64,000 nucleotides of DNA from Paeniglutamicibacter terrestris (GCF_012271785.1 NZ_JAAWVT010000001.1:434001-498000), one strand, 5' to 3'; shown: positions 43,904 through 53,908, counted from the stretch's first letter. The notes: generated by a model from the letters alone, not told the origin. Program-made: numbers and translations.

Positions 43904-44551
43904 ATGACACGCGTTCGTATGGACCTGTTTGTTGCGCTGGACGGATACACCTCGACGACCGGCCAGTCACCCGAAAATCCGATGGGCGATGATTGGGGCC
44001 GCCTCACGGAGGCCTACTCCGCGACCCGCACATTCCGTCAGAACGTTTTCGGTGACACCACCGGTAGCGGCACGACCGGAATCGATGATGCTTACGCCGC
44101 GGCGTTTTTTGAGGGCGTCGGGGCGGAAATCATGGGCGCGTCGATGTTCGGCCTGCATGCGTTCCCCGACGATCCGCAGTGGAAGGGCTGGTGGGGCGAC
44201 CGGCCGCCGTTCGGCGCACCGGTATACGTCCTGACACACACCGCACCACGTCCGTCGATCCCGATGGAGGGCGGAACCACGTTCCACTTCCGCAGCGGCC
44301 CCATCGAAGACGTGCTGGCCGAAGCGAGAGAAGCGGCGGGCGGTCTAGATGTGCGCGTCGGCGGTGGAATGGGCACCGCGCGCGCGTTCCTACGTGCCGG
44401 CCTGATTGATGACCTGCACCTCTTGGTCGCCCCCATTATGCTTGGCCGAGGAACCCGGTTGTGGGACGAGCTGCCTGGCCTGGACCTTACGCACAAGGTG
44501 AGAACAGAAGTCGCCGAGAGCGGCACCATCCACCTCACCTTCACCCGGTAA
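43904..44551 (+). CDS. Dihydrofolate reductase-like (RibD C-terminal domain) protein
   Basis: The 215-residue protein has MDLFVALDGYTS at the start, GAEIMGASMFGLHAFPDDP, APVYVLTHTAPRPSIPMEGGTTFHF, VRVGGGMGTARAFLRAGLIDDLHLLVAPIMLGRGTRLWDEL, the DHFR/RibD_C pattern. Members of this group reduce pteridine- or flavin-like compounds with NADPH, but for these stand-alone proteins the substrate is unknown. GAAGGAGAATAGAT precedes the ATG. Confidence 0.85.
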   Translation: MTRVRMDLFVALDGYTSTTGQSPENPMGDDWGRLTEAYSATRTFRQNVFGDTTGSGTTGIDDAYAAAFFEGVGAEIMGASMFGLHAFPDDPQWKGWWGDRPPFGAPVYVLTHTAPRPSIPMEGGTTFHFRSGPIEDVLAEAREAAGGLDVRVGGGMGTARAFLRAGLIDDLHLLVAPIMLGRGTRLWDELPGLDLTHKVRTEVAESGTIHLTFTR

Positions 44552-44622
44552 CACGTAGTCAAGAGCATCAAACGCCGTTGTGCCCGAGCAGCGTTCACGC
44601 TGGCTCGCGACGACGCCGCCGA

Positions 44623-45174
44623 TCAGTCCCGGACGACGCTGCTCGGAGTGCCGGTAGCCGCGCTCTTCGGGTAAATAATCAGGCACGTGCTCGAGGCAGT
44701 GGCCAGCACCCGATCCTCGGTGTCCCGAATTTCAGCTTCGGCGAAGGCCACATTCTTGGCTCGCCGGGTGACCCACCCATGAGCGGTGACGGTGCCGGTT
44801 TCGGCGGTGATGGGATGCAGGAATGACACCTTGATTTCCAGACTGGTGTATCCGACTCCCACCGGCAGCGTGCTGTGGACGGCACATCCGCACACGGAGT
44901 CCAGGACCGTGGCGAAGAACCCGCCGTGGACCGATCCGATGGGGTTGTAGTGTGATTCGTCAGGTTCCGCGGTCATCACCACGTCTCCATCGGCGACGGA
45001 AACAAATCCCAACCCGATGTGACTGCTGATCGGCGGCGCCGCGACGAGCCCCGAGGCGATGGCACGCAGTTGTTCGATTCCGCTGCGCTCAAATACCTTG
45101 GCCTTGTCCGATTCGGGACTCTGGAAGTGGATGGTCCGTGAACGGTTGGTTGTGGGCTCGGGCAATACCGACAT
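44623..45174 (-). CDS. PaaI-family hotdog thioesterase
   Basis: The 183-residue protein has the hotdog core: HYNPIGSVHGGFFATVLDSVCGCAVHSTL (central helix with the HGG motif), YTSLEIKVSFLHPITAETGTVTAHGWVTRRAKNVAFAEAEI and ATASSTCLI. Such enzymes cleave acyl- or aryl-CoA. ATG 45174 follows GGAGA; in-frame ATGs at 45231 and 45258 would give longer forms. It converges with the DHFR-like gene. Confidence 0.82.
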   Translation of the reverse strand: MSVLPEPTTNRSRTIHFQSPESDKAKVFERSGIEQLRAIASGLVAAPPISSHIGLGFVSVADGDVVMTAEPDESHYNPIGSVHGGFFATVLDSVCGCAVHSTLPVGVGYTSLEIKVSFLHPITAETGTVTAHGWVTRRAKNVAFAEAEIRDTEDRVLATASSTCLIIYPKSAATGTPSSVVRD

Positions 45175-45489
45175 CGTGTGATCTCCATTTTTCGACCGCG
45201 TGGGGAGTTCTGGGGCACCTTCAGTAGTCATCACCTTAGCGCGGAAGAATGGCAGCAATCATAAAGACCATCAGTGCCGAAGCAACGTTGGCCAGTGTTT
45301 TGCTTGGTCCTCGATCATGACGTTAACCCCGGGCCACGATCTCCGCCGTCGTCATCTGCGTTTGATTCGGGATTCTTATTCCGCAAGCACCGAGCCGCAC
45401 CACAGAAACAAAAAACGCCCCGTCGGTACCAGCTCCGGATCATCCGAAGGGCGGTGCCAACAAGGCGTCAAGGGTGGTGCGGACCGTGA

Positions 45490-45876
45490 TTACATAATCG
45501 GGGTGTTCATCATCTGCACGAGCATTTCCGGATCACCGTAGTTGTAGATTGCCCAACCGAATCCGATGATCAGGGCGCTTGATGCGACCAACCAGATCCC
45601 TGACAACTTGGCCATGAAGCGGATCTCGCTGCGGCTGACCAAAAGTCGATCTTCGGTGTAGTTCTCGGCCACCTTGCTCATCCGCTCGGCCGGGGTCAGC
45701 GATGCCATGGCGTTGAGGTTCACCAGGTGGTTCGAGGCGGTGTCAATGCTTCCATCACACAGACGTGCTCGGGTGAGATTGTGCTTGCGGTCTTGGGTCA
45801 TCTCGGCGATGTTCGAGCCGTGACGTGCCAGCAAGATGTCCTCGCCCAGCGGCATTCTTCTTTGTGCCAAACGCAT
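45490..45876 (-). CDS. Hypothetical membrane protein
   Basis: The 128-residue protein has a polar N-terminal two-thirds with a helical stretch (ASLTPAERMSKVAENYTEDRLLVSRSEIRFMAKL) and a C-terminal membrane helix (about 93-112, IWLVASSALIIGFGWAIYNYG). GAGGGG lies 6 nt before the ATG. No family is recognised. Confidence 0.55.
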   Translation of the reverse strand: MRLAQRRMPLGEDILLARHGSNIAEMTQDRKHNLTRARLCDGSIDTASNHLVNLNAMASLTPAERMSKVAENYTEDRLLVSRSEIRFMAKLSGIWLVASSALIIGFGWAIYNYGDPEMLVQMMNTPIM

Positions 45877-46056
45877 AGCTAACCCCTCAAAAATCGCTTG
45901 AGCGGGGAACTACACACCCGCAAGATTTTCCATCTTCTCTTTGAGGTTACGTGCGTTTTTTGCGCCGAGGGCGATATATCCACCTTTCGGTTGGCAAGCT
46001 CACAGGGGCCTGTGGTCTAGACCGCCAGAAATGCGTGGCGGGCCCCACAAAGGAGG

Positions 46057-46557
46057 CTAGCGGGTCATAAAGTGCGCGATCACGCCGATCATCCAGATCG
46101 ATGAGGCCAGCGCCGCGGCACCAAACTCAACCAGAACTCCCCATCCCATGGCCTTGAGTGCCGAGCCGGAGGCGGCCAAGGCTGCCCCAAAGTCCTTACG
46201 TCGAGCAAATTCGCCCAGCACCAGACCCAGCGCAAAACCCAGGAACAAGCCCAGCACGGGAATGACGAACATTCCCACCACCGCCAGCGCGATACCCAGC
46301 GCGATCGATCCGCGCGGAATTTTTTGCTGTTTCATATTGCGTCCGGTCAGTACCGCGGAGGCACTGAACCCGGCGAGCGCCAGTGCCATTCCAATGCCCG
46401 CGCACCACCATGCCGCGGGACTGCCGATGATCCATGCCCAGGCCAAAAGCGTGCCAATGGCCAGCAGGCTTCCGGGAAGCACCGGGACGATGGTTCCAAC
46501 TACGGCGACGGCCAATAGCAACCCTGCAACAACGGTGGTGATGACTTGTAAATCCAT
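46057..46557 (-). CDS. DUF456 membrane protein
   Basis: The 166-residue protein has four or five membrane segments and the DUF456 pattern: VVGTIVPVLPGSLLAIGTLLAWAW, KQQKIPRGSIALGIALAVVGMFVIPVLGLFLGFALGLVLGEFARRKD, and Gly-rich helices to the C-terminus. The function is unknown. No good Shine-Dalgarno is present. Confidence 0.82.
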   Translation of the reverse strand: MDLQVITTVVAGLLLAVAVVGTIVPVLPGSLLAIGTLLAWAWIIGSPAAWWCAGIGMALALAGFSASAVLTGRNMKQQKIPRGSIALGIALAVVGMFVIPVLGLFLGFALGLVLGEFARRKDFGAALAASGSALKAMGWGVLVEFGAAALASSIWMIGVIAHFMTR

Positions 46558-46624
46558 GAGTCACATTCTTGCAGTGATCTTTCCGTGCATCCGGTGACGC
46601 GCGGCAGTCGGGACGACGGATCGG

Positions 46625-46813
46625 CTAGTCACCCACGATGGCCCAGCTGCCGGCATCCTTGTATTCGCTATCAACGATCTCTTCGCCGGTGCCCGGCTCC
46701 ATTGGATAATTTTTCAGGTTCCCGGCCCAATACCGCAGCACCCGGCCCAGCTCGGCCTCGGGATTAAGCTTCATTGCCTCGGTGTTCATGTCGACCTCAA
46801 AGATAAATCTCAT
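46625..46813 (-). CDS. Small conserved-looking protein
   Basis: The 62-residue soluble protein (MRFIFEVDMNTEAMKL, then AELGRVLRYWAGNLKNYPMEPG, then YKDAGSWAIVGD) starts at an ATG with AAGGGA about 9 nt upstream. It looks like a compact alpha/beta protein with several conserved-looking aromatic residues. I know similar short proteins only as uncharacterised. The longer in-frame extension to 46984 looks non-coding. Confidence 0.6.
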   Translation of the reverse strand: MRFIFEVDMNTEAMKLNPEAELGRVLRYWAGNLKNYPMEPGTGEEIVDSEYKDAGSWAIVGD

Positions 46814-46953
46814 GTACCCACATCCCTTGGTCCGGACGCTGCCCCGTAATCGGGACCCTGCCCCTATGTTTTCCCATCCTAGGCACGTCAGCGCCCGATA
46901 CACCACGACCAATTTTTCCGCGGATTGGCCCCGCCCACAAAAAGATGTCGGTG

Positions 46954-46968
46954 GATTGTTGAACAATC
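46954..46968. promoter_or_regulatory. GntR-type palindrome upstream of the pxp operon
   Basis: GATTGTTGAACAATC is a perfect 7+1+7 palindrome 52 bp upstream of pxpA. It resembles the TTGT-N-ACAA sites bound by FCD-type GntR regulators, and a GntR gene closes the operon. Confidence 0.55.
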
Positions 46969-47020
46969 TGCGTTCGTAGTGCATTCTTAATGAAACACAA
47001 CCACGAGACGGGGGTCACAA

Positions 47021-47779
47021 ATGACTTACATCGACCTGAATTCCGACGTTGGAGAATCTTTCGGCAACTGGACCATGGGTGACGACGCTGCCATTTTTGC
47101 CTCCGTCTCCTCGGCGAACGTCGCCTGCGGATTCCATGCGGGAGACCCCAGCGTCATTGCCCAAACCTGCCGAGATGCCGTGGGTGCAAATGTCACCATC
47201 GGCGCTCACGTGGGTTACCGCGACCTCGCCGGCTTTGGCCGCCGGTTCCTGGACTGCTCCCCCACCGAACTGGCAGATGATGTGCTCTACCAGCTTGGTG
47301 CCCTTGAGGCTCTGGCCCGGGCCGCAGGCTCCACCATCAAGTACGTCAAACCACACGGTGCCCTCTACAACACCATCGTGCATCACGAGGTCCACGCCCA
47401 AGCCGTCATTGACGCCATCCGCGCCTTCGGCTCCGATCTTCCGGTGCTGCTGTTGCCCGGCTCCGTGGCCCTAGCCAAGGCCAAGAGCGCTGGTCTGCGT
47501 CCGGTGGCCGAGGCCTTTGCTGATCGAAACTACAACCCCGACGGCACCCTGGTCTCCCGCCGCGAGGCCAACGCCGTACTGCACGACCCAGAGATTGTCA
47601 CTGCCAACATGATCCGCTTGGCCACCGAAAAGACCGTCGTGGCCATCGACGGAACGGTGATCCCCATGGAAGCCGAAAGTATCTGCGTACATGGCGACAC
47701 CGCCGGTGCCGTGGCCATGGCCGCCGCCGTACGGGCCGGTCTGATCAATGCCGGCATCACAATCAAGAGCTTCGTATGA
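47021..47779 (+). CDS. pxpA: 5-oxoprolinase subunit A (LamB/YcsF family)
   Basis: The 252-residue protein is a clear LamB/YcsF homologue: [63 protein letters not shown] and [10 protein letters not shown]. With PxpB and PxpC it hydrolyses 5-oxoproline (pyroglutamate) to glutamate using ATP. Its stop overlaps the next start as ATGA. It is first in a four-gene operon. Confidence 0.93.
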   Translation: MTYIDLNSDVGESFGNWTMGDDAAIFASVSSANVACGFHAGDPSVIAQTCRDAVGANVTIGAHVGYRDLAGFGRRFLDCSPTELADDVLYQLGALEALARAAGSTIKYVKPHGALYNTIVHHEVHAQAVIDAIRAFGSDLPVLLLPGSVALAKAKSAGLRPVAEAFADRNYNPDGTLVSRREANAVLHDPEIVTANMIRLATEKTVVAIDGTVIPMEAESICVHGDTAGAVAMAAAVRAGLINAGITIKSFV

Positions 47780-49419
47780 GCATCCTCAACACCCGTTTTG
47801 CCGGCACGCGCTCGGTACTCGTAGAACTCTCGGATCTTGATTCGGTGCTGGCTCTGGCCGCCCTGCTCAAGACCGCCCCACTGCCGGGGCAACTTGATGT
47901 GCTGGCAGCCGCCTCCACCATCTTTATCAAAACCGACTCCTGGGCCGCGGCTCAAAAGATCGCCGCACTGATCCCGGCACTGGAACTCGGCTCCGCCCCC
48001 ACGGACAGCGGGTCTCTGGTTGAGGTCCCGGTGCACTACGACGGCGAAGACCTCGCCGAGGTGGCAGCGCTCACCGGGCTGAGCATCGAAGGCGTCATCA
48101 ACGCCCACACCGCGCAGATCTGGCGTGCCGCATTTGGTGGTTTTGCCCCCGGGTTCGCCTACCTACGTGGCGAGAACCAAACACTTAACGTGCCGCGCCG
48201 CGACACCCCCCGCAAGGTCGTGCCCTCCGGAGCCGTGGCTCTGGCTGGTGACTATTCGGCGGTTTACCCCCGCCAGTCCCCCGGCGGATGGCAGCTGATC
48301 GGGCACACCGATGCCGTGCTCTGGGACCTTCAGCGGGAAAACCCCGCGCTGATCCGTCCGCAGGACCGCGTGCGGTTCATCGCCTCACGCACTTCACTGA
48401 CGATGTCAACGGGCGCGGCCCCCAGCGAACCCAAAAATGTTCCCGCTCTTAGCGGTGCGCACCTTGAGGTGCTGGATCCCGGATTGCAGTCACTGATCCA
48501 AGATCTGGGCCGCGTGGGATTGGGTGATCTGGGCGTTTCCGCTGCGGGAGCAGCAGATACCTCCTCCGCACGCGCCGCCAACCGATTGGTGGGCAATGTG
48601 GCCTCCGCGGCAGTGGTGGAAAATCTGCTGGGTACGGCAACGTTTTTGGCTCACGAAGATGCGGTGCTGGCCGTCACCGGCGCCACCGCAGAACTGCTCA
48701 TCACCGCCGCGCAGGACGATGATTTCCATGAGACCCGTAGCGTGGAGATGAACACTCCCTTTGCCCTGCTGAACGGCGAAACGCTGCGGCTGAGCCCCAC
48801 CGGATCCGCACTGCGCAGTTACGTGGGTGTCCGCGGAGGCATCGATGTAACCCCGGTGCTGGGCTCGCGCTCCACCGACTCGATGTCCGGGATCGGTCCG
48901 GCACCCCTCATCACGGGCAGCATCCTGCCTATCGGGGCCATCATCGGCTCCCACGTGGTGGGCAACCCGGAGCCCTCCACGCTGCCGGTGCCCGATGCCA
49001 ACGGTGTGTTCACGCTGCGCATCAGCGCCGGACCGCGAGATGACTGGTTCGGCCCCGCCGGACTAGAACGTCTCACCTCGCAGGACTGGATCGCTTCGGC
49101 CGAATCGAACCGCGTGGGTGTTCGCCTCCAACTCACCGATGGCGCAGCTCCCCTACAGCGGATCCGCACCGGGGAATTGGCCAGTGAGGGCGTAGCCGTG
49201 GGGTCTCTGCAGGTCCCACCCTCCGGACTACCGGTCCTATTTTTGGCCGATCATCCGGTTACCGGAGGTTACCCGGTGATCGCCACGGTCATCGCCGAGG
49301 ACCTACCGGCAGCCGCACAATTACCGCCCGGCGCACGCCTCCACTTTGAGCTGGTTGACCCGCTCACCCATCGTCCAACATCGTCACGGGCAACAAACCA
49401 CCAAGGAGTCTCGGCATGA
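47776..49419 (+). CDS. 5-oxoprolinase subunits B and C fused (KipI-KipA)
   Basis: The 547-residue chain joins PxpB (about 1-205: ...[54 protein letters not shown]) and PxpC (about 215-530: [85 protein letters not shown]). In Bacillus these are separate proteins (KipI and KipA). Fusion fixes them at 1:1. Start and stop both overlap neighbours by ATGA. Confidence 0.92.
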   Translation: MSILNTRFAGTRSVLVELSDLDSVLALAALLKTAPLPGQLDVLAAASTIFIKTDSWAAAQKIAALIPALELGSAPTDSGSLVEVPVHYDGEDLAEVAALTGLSIEGVINAHTAQIWRAAFGGFAPGFAYLRGENQTLNVPRRDTPRKVVPSGAVALAGDYSAVYPRQSPGGWQLIGHTDAVLWDLQRENPALIRPQDRVRFIASRTSLTMSTGAAPSEPKNVPALSGAHLEVLDPGLQSLIQDLGRVGLGDLGVSAAGAADTSSARAANRLVGNVASAAVVENLLGTATFLAHEDAVLAVTGATAELLITAAQDDDFHETRSVEMNTPFALLNGETLRLSPTGSALRSYVGVRGGIDVTPVLGSRSTDSMSGIGPAPLITGSILPIGAIIGSHVVGNPEPSTLPVPDANGVFTLRISAGPRDDWFGPAGLERLTSQDWIASAESNRVGVRLQLTDGAAPLQRIRTGELASEGVAVGSLQVPPSGLPVLFLADHPVTGGYPVIATVIAEDLPAAAQLPPGARLHFELVDPLTHRPTSSRATNHQGVSA

Positions 49420-51158
49420 AAAAAGTACTGATCGCCAACCGCGGCGAAATCGCCGTCCGCATTGCCCGTGCCGCAGCGGATCATGGCCTGATGTCCGTGG
49501 CCGTCTACTCGGACCCGGACGCCGATGCACTACACGTGCGTCGCGCCGATGAGGCCTACCCACTGAACGGGACAAGCGGCGCCCAAACCTACCTCGACAT
49601 CGAAAAGATCCTGGCAATCGCCCAGCTCTCCGGGGCCGATGCGGTGCACCCGGGGTATGGTTTCCTGTCCGAGAACGCCGACTTTGCTCAGGCCGTGATC
49701 GACGCCGGGCTCAGCTGGATCGGCCCGAGCCCCGAATCCATCCGTGCGCTCGGCAACAAGGTGACAGCGCGTGAGATCGCGGTGCGCGCCGGAGCCCCGC
49801 TGGTGCCGGGCACCGACGGACCGGTGGAATCCGGTGCCGAGGTCCGGGCCTTCGCCCAAGAATTCGGTCTGCCGGTGGCCATCAAGGCGGCCTTCGGCGG
49901 CGGTGGACGCGGCATCAAGGTAGTGCGCAACTTCGAGGACATCGACGACGCCTTCGAATCGGCAGTCCGCGAAGCCACCGTGGCCTTCGGCCGCGGAGAA
50001 TGCTTCGTCGAACGCTTCCTGGACAAGCCGCGCCACGTTGAGGCCCAGATACTGGCCGATACCCACGGCAACGTTGTAGTGGTCGGCACACGCGACTGCT
50101 CGCTGCAGCGCCGCAACCAGAAGCTTGTTGAAGAGGCACCCGCCCCGTTCCTGAGTGATGAGCAGCGTGCCTCCATCCATGCATCGGCCAAGGCCATTTG
50201 CGCAGAGGCTGGTTATCACGGTGCCGGAACCGTCGAATATCTGGTGGCCCCGGACGGTTTGATCTCCTTCCTGGAGGTGAACACCCGACTTCAGGTTGAA
50301 CACCCGATCACCGAGGAAACTACCGGTGTTGACCTGGTGGGCGAGCAATTTAGGATTGCCGCCGGTGAGGCCATCAGCTTCACGCAGGACCCGGTTCCCA
50401 CCGGTCACTCCTTCGAGTTCCGAATTAATGCCGAGGACCCGGCCCGCGGCTTCCTGCCCGGCCCCGGCCGCATCACCGCCTTTGAGGCACCGACCGGTTC
50501 CGGAGTACGCGTGGATTCGGGCGTGCGCACCAATTCGGTGATTCCCTCGCACTACGATTCGCTGATGGCCAAGCTGATTGTTACCGGCGCGACCCGCGAG
50601 CAGGCGTTGCGCCGGGCCAAGGTGGCATTGGATGAAATGGTCATCACCGGAGTCCCCTCCGTGTTGCCCTTCCACCGTGCGGTGGTGCGCAATGCCGACT
50701 TCACGAACAACGAGCGCTACGGGGTGTACACCACCTGGATCGAATCCGAGTTCGCCGAAGAGCTCGCCTCTTCTCCCGAGATCGCCGCTGCCGAGCCGGG
50801 GGCAGAACGCGAAACCCTGACCATTGAGGTCAACGGAAAATCGATGGGGCTGGGTCTGCCCGCCTCACTGGTTGACGCCATCCGCCACGGTGGAGCCGGT
50901 GCCGCCCTCAACGCCGCTGGAGTCTCCCTGCCGGCCGCCAGCGACGGCGCGACCGTGGTGGCCTCGATGAACGGCAATCTGGTGAAGTGGGTCATTGAGG
51001 ATGGAGCGGTAGTTGCCGAGGGCGACACCGTGGCGGTGCTCGAAGCCATGAAAATGGAATCGACCATCCCTGCACATCGCGGCGGGACCTTCACGCGCGG
51101 CACACAGGAGCCAGGTGCTACCATCGCTCGCGGCGAAGCGCTCGGTTCCATCGCTTAA
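49416..51158 (+). CDS. Biotin carboxylase with C-terminal biotin carrier domain
   Basis: The 580-residue chain has a biotin carboxylase N-domain ([20 protein letters not shown]), the ATP-grasp domain with [11 protein letters not shown] (160-170), [37 protein letters not shown], and a C-terminal biotinyl domain with EAMKMES (biotin Lys546). It is shorter than acyl-CoA carboxylase alpha chains such as AccA3 (about 590-670 residues) and has no carboxyltransferase partner here. PxpBC-type proteins are often annotated as biotin-dependent carboxylase subunits and frequently neighbour such genes; whether a carboxylation step takes part is unproven. Confidence 0.9.
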   Translation: MKKVLIANRGEIAVRIARAAADHGLMSVAVYSDPDADALHVRRADEAYPLNGTSGAQTYLDIEKILAIAQLSGADAVHPGYGFLSENADFAQAVIDAGLSWIGPSPESIRALGNKVTAREIAVRAGAPLVPGTDGPVESGAEVRAFAQEFGLPVAIKAAFGGGGRGIKVVRNFEDIDDAFESAVREATVAFGRGECFVERFLDKPRHVEAQILADTHGNVVVVGTRDCSLQRRNQKLVEEAPAPFLSDEQRASIHASAKAICAEAGYHGAGTVEYLVAPDGLISFLEVNTRLQVEHPITEETTGVDLVGEQFRIAAGEAISFTQDPVPTGHSFEFRINAEDPARGFLPGPGRITAFEAPTGSGVRVDSGVRTNSVIPSHYDSLMAKLIVTGATREQALRRAKVALDEMVITGVPSVLPFHRAVVRNADFTNNERYGVYTTWIESEFAEELASSPEIAAAEPGAERETLTIEVNGKSMGLGLPASLVDAIRHGGAGAALNAAGVSLPAASDGATVVASMNGNLVKWVIEDGAVVAEGDTVAVLEAMKMESTIPAHRGGTFTRGTQEPGATIARGEALGSIA

Positions 51159-51187
51159 CGCTTGCTAGGGGTACGGCGAGACTCGAT

Positions 51188-51199
51188 TAGATTGGTGGG
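51188..51199 (+). promoter_or_regulatory. -10 box of an internal promoter for the GntR gene
   Basis: TAGATT at 51188-51193 lies 6 nt before the ATG at 51200. It would give a leaderless GntR transcript separate from the pxp operon. Confidence 0.35.
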
Positions 51200-51886
51200 A
51201 TGGTTTTGAACGCAGCGCTTTCCTCATTGGCCCTCGCCGAGGGCTCGACCCACGCACACACCGGTGCCTGGGTCGCCGCGGTGCTGCGCGCGCGCATTGC
51301 CGAGGGGCAGCTGCTTCCCGGAGCCAAACTCTCCGAGCAGGTGATCTCGGGAGAACTGGGAATTTCACGCAATACCCTGCGCGAGGCCTTCGGCGTCCTG
51401 GATCAGGAACTGATCATCACCCGAATCCCCAATCGTGGCGTCTTTGTGGCTTCCCCCGGTGCCGACGGCGTGCGGGAGATCTACGCGGTGCGCAGAATGA
51501 TCGAACCCGCTGCCATCCTCTGGGGGCCGAAGCAGGATGTCGCGGCCTTGGCCGCAATCATCGTTGATGCCCGTGCCGCACTCGACGCCGGTGACATCGC
51601 CAAGATGGCCGACGCCAACCAGTGTTTCCACCAGGCATTGGTGGCTTCCACCGGCAGCATCCATTTACAGGAGTTGATGGGCAAGGTCCTGGCGCAGATG
51701 CGCCTGGTCTTCCACTCCATGATTGATGCCCCGGACTTCCACTCGCACTACGTTCAACTCAACGCGGGACTCGTTGAGCTGCTACAGGCCGGAGACCGGG
51801 AGCAAGCCGCCGAATCCTTGCGCGGATATCTAGATCGGGCCGAGGCCGAGCTGCTGGAGCACCTCGAGACCGAGGAAATCAGTTAG
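51200..51886 (+). CDS. GntR/FadR-family (FCD) regulator of the pxp operon
   Basis: The product has 228 residues. Its winged HTH (WVAAVLRARIAEGQLLPGAKLSEQVISGELGISRNTLREAFGVLDQELIITRIPNRGVFV, about 17-80) is followed by an FCD ligand-binding domain with metal-binding histidines (NQCFHQALVASTGS and later FHSHYVQLN). It is 41 bp after the carboxylase stop. It probably regulates the operon through the palindrome at 46954. Confidence 0.9.
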   Translation: MVLNAALSSLALAEGSTHAHTGAWVAAVLRARIAEGQLLPGAKLSEQVISGELGISRNTLREAFGVLDQELIITRIPNRGVFVASPGADGVREIYAVRRMIEPAAILWGPKQDVAALAAIIVDARAALDAGDIAKMADANQCFHQALVASTGSIHLQELMGKVLAQMRLVFHSMIDAPDFHSHYVQLNAGLVELLQAGDREQAAESLRGYLDRAEAELLEHLETEEIS

Positions 51887-51901
51887 CACTGCCACCGACG
51901 A

Positions 51902-52651
51902 CTACATGTTGGTGGTGATCTTCGCGGTCTTGCGCAGTTGCGCTGCGTACTTTTTCACCGAAGCGCTTTCCTTCTGCAACTTCAGCTGCTGAGAGAGCTC
52001 CGACTTGATCTCTTTGTAAGAAGGGGCCTTGGCGGCCGCTGCATCGGTGGCTCCCTGCGCGGCGAACTGCTCCTCCACCACCTTGTAGGCGGCCTTGAGA
52101 TCCTTCTCGCTGGGCTTGAAATCGCCGATTTCCTTGGCGATCAGCCGTTCGACTTCCAGCTGGGTTTTGAGCTGCAAACGTACCGCGTCCTCATCGAGCC
52201 CCTGAGATTTCATGGTGCTCAGGAATTCCTTCGTGGAAACAGCATTAGATTTGGCGACATCGGCCAGTGCAGCGTCAAGATCCTTGTCCGTGGCAAAGAT
52301 CTTCTTCTTGGCTGCCTCCTGGATCAACAGCTCGGTATTCACCAGGCCTTCGGCCGTTTGCTTTCGCAGCTGCGCTTGATCAAGTTCTTGACCGGAACTT
52401 TGCGCCTGCTGTTGAACCTGCGCGAACTGGGTTTCATAAATCCGCGTGAAGTCCGCTTTGGTGATCTCCTCACCGTTAACCGTCGCAACGATCTCCGGGA
52501 CACCGGCAAGATCGGGGGTGGGGGCCGAGGCCGGAGCCGCGGCGGAACTTGAGACCGCGGCAGGATCTGATTCGGCGGCGGAACTACATCCAGCCGTGAA
52601 CGCCAACGAGGCGATCAGGGCCAAGGAAATAACAAACTTTTTCTGCAACAT
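51902..52651 (-). CDS. SurA-like N-domain lipoprotein (putative peptidyl-prolyl isomerase-related chaperone)
   Basis: The 249-residue precursor has signal and lipobox LAFTAGC (Cys22), a Ser/Ala/Pro-rich spacer to about 50, then a SurA N-terminal domain: VATVNGEEITKADFTRIYETQF, LRKQTAEGLVNTELLIQEAAKKKI, LSTMKSQGLDEDAVRLQLKTQLEVERLIAKE. There is no parvulin catalytic domain, so it would be a chaperone-like foldase only. GGGAG precedes the ATG. It converges with the GntR gene. Confidence 0.82.
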   Translation of the reverse strand: MLQKKFVISLALIASLAFTAGCSSAAESDPAAVSSSAAAPASAPTPDLAGVPEIVATVNGEEITKADFTRIYETQFAQVQQQAQSSGQELDQAQLRKQTAEGLVNTELLIQEAAKKKIFATDKDLDAALADVAKSNAVSTKEFLSTMKSQGLDEDAVRLQLKTQLEVERLIAKEIGDFKPSEKDLKAAYKVVEEQFAAQGATDAAAAKAPSYKEIKSELSQQLKLQKESASVKKYAAQLRKTAKITTNM

Positions 52652-52864
52652 CTACTCCCAGCTTTTGGAACAACCCTTGGAACACTAACAGGCTCGGCTG
52701 GGCGCTTTATGCATGAGCGAGCCGCTGTTCTTCGTGCTCTGGCATTTTCCTTGGATTCCCGTTACCCTGCCCAAATATCAAGGTCCGACGGCCTAGCTAT
52801 GACTTGGTTATGGCCGTTTCCGTTCGCCAAAACACCACCGCAACGAGCTTGGAATCAGGCTGGT

Positions 52865-53587
52865 TTAGACCGAATCTTGTTCGTTGGGCTTGTTGAACAC
52901 GGGCAGGTCCACGGCTCGAGCCGTGATGGCGGCGATATGTGCGGTCATTGCTTCCTTGGCCGCGGTTTCGTCCCGGTCGGCGAAGGCGTTAATGATCACT
53001 TGATGCTCACCGATCGTGTGTTCACCACTGACCTCGTCATTGTGAACCAAAAGTCTGAACCGTTGGATATGCCCCTCAACAGATCCATAGGCTCGGAGCA
53101 AGAATTCGTTGTTCGCATACTCGGCGATATGTCGGTGGAAAAGTTCGTCAGCTTTCCAATACGGCCGGTAACCCACAAACGACTCGCCTCCGTGGCGCGA
53201 GCGTTCGAGTTCTGCATTGATGGCTCGAAGTTCGGCAACAAAATTGTCATCTGCCCGTTTGCAGGCCAAGGCCGTCATGGCAGGTTCTAGGACCTGTCGC
53301 GTTACCAGCAGGTCGGTGACATCTTCGGCAGTGGGTCCGGCCGTGACCTTGTAACCGCGAAGGGCCTCACGTCGAACCATTCCGGTTGATTCGAGTCGAG
53401 CTAAAGCCTCACGCACGGGCGTGGAAGAAACATCAAAGCGCTTGGCCAAGCCATCAATGCTCAGTGCAGAACCCGTAGCCACTTCCCCATCAAGTAGCAG
53501 TGACAGCACTGCCTCAAAGACGTGGTCAGCAAGGACCTGGCGTTTCTGCAGCATGGAGACTCCCAAGGGGGAAGAACTTTGACTCAT
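52865..53587 (-). CDS. GntR-family (FCD) regulator, module 2
   Basis: The product has 240 residues. The HTH (about 15-75, LADHVFEAVLSLLLDGEVATGSALSIDGLAKRFDVSSTPVREALARLESTGMVRREALRGYKV) is followed by an FCD domain with histidines in DELFHRHIAEYANNEFL and GEHQVIINAF. It is divergent from the second ABC-oxidase operon and so is its likely regulator. TAGAAT lies 6 nt before the ATG at 53587 (leaderless); an in-frame ATG at 53554 with GGAG is a possible secondary start. Confidence 0.9.
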   Translation of the reverse strand: MSQSSSPLGVSMLQKRQVLADHVFEAVLSLLLDGEVATGSALSIDGLAKRFDVSSTPVREALARLESTGMVRREALRGYKVTAGPTAEDVTDLLVTRQVLEPAMTALACKRADDNFVAELRAINAELERSRHGGESFVGYRPYWKADELFHRHIAEYANNEFLLRAYGSVEGHIQRFRLLVHNDEVSGEHTIGEHQVIINAFADRDETAAKEAMTAHIAAITARAVDLPVFNKPNEQDSV

Positions 53588-53908
53588 GACCGAATTCTAT
53601 TCGAATTTTGATGGCCAGAACTGTCTAAAAATTCGTCGGGACCTGGCCCTTGTGACGCTTGCCGTGCCAGTCGGGGCGGGTGTTGAACATGGTGGCTCGG
53701 ATCAATTTCAATCCGTACCAAATCGTGTAGGATGCAGGATATAGCTCAAGATTACATGACTTGAATCACACCTCGGACGTTCTGGTGAATAGATGGGTGT
53801 GGATTTCCGCATCAGGTCCAGCACACGCACGTTTTCCTTTGAACTCTCTACATGCATTGACTCTTCCTCCGAGACAACTCCGAAGCTTCAACATAAGGTG
53901 CTCAAACC
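53588..53908. promoter_or_regulatory. Divergent control region of module 2
   Basis: This 321-bp region has no gene. It contains the GntR -10 box (complement of 53594-53599), an inverted repeat TCAAG-N9-CTTGA at 53746-53764, and TAGGAT just upstream of that, a possible promoter element for the ABC operon. Confidence 0.4.
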
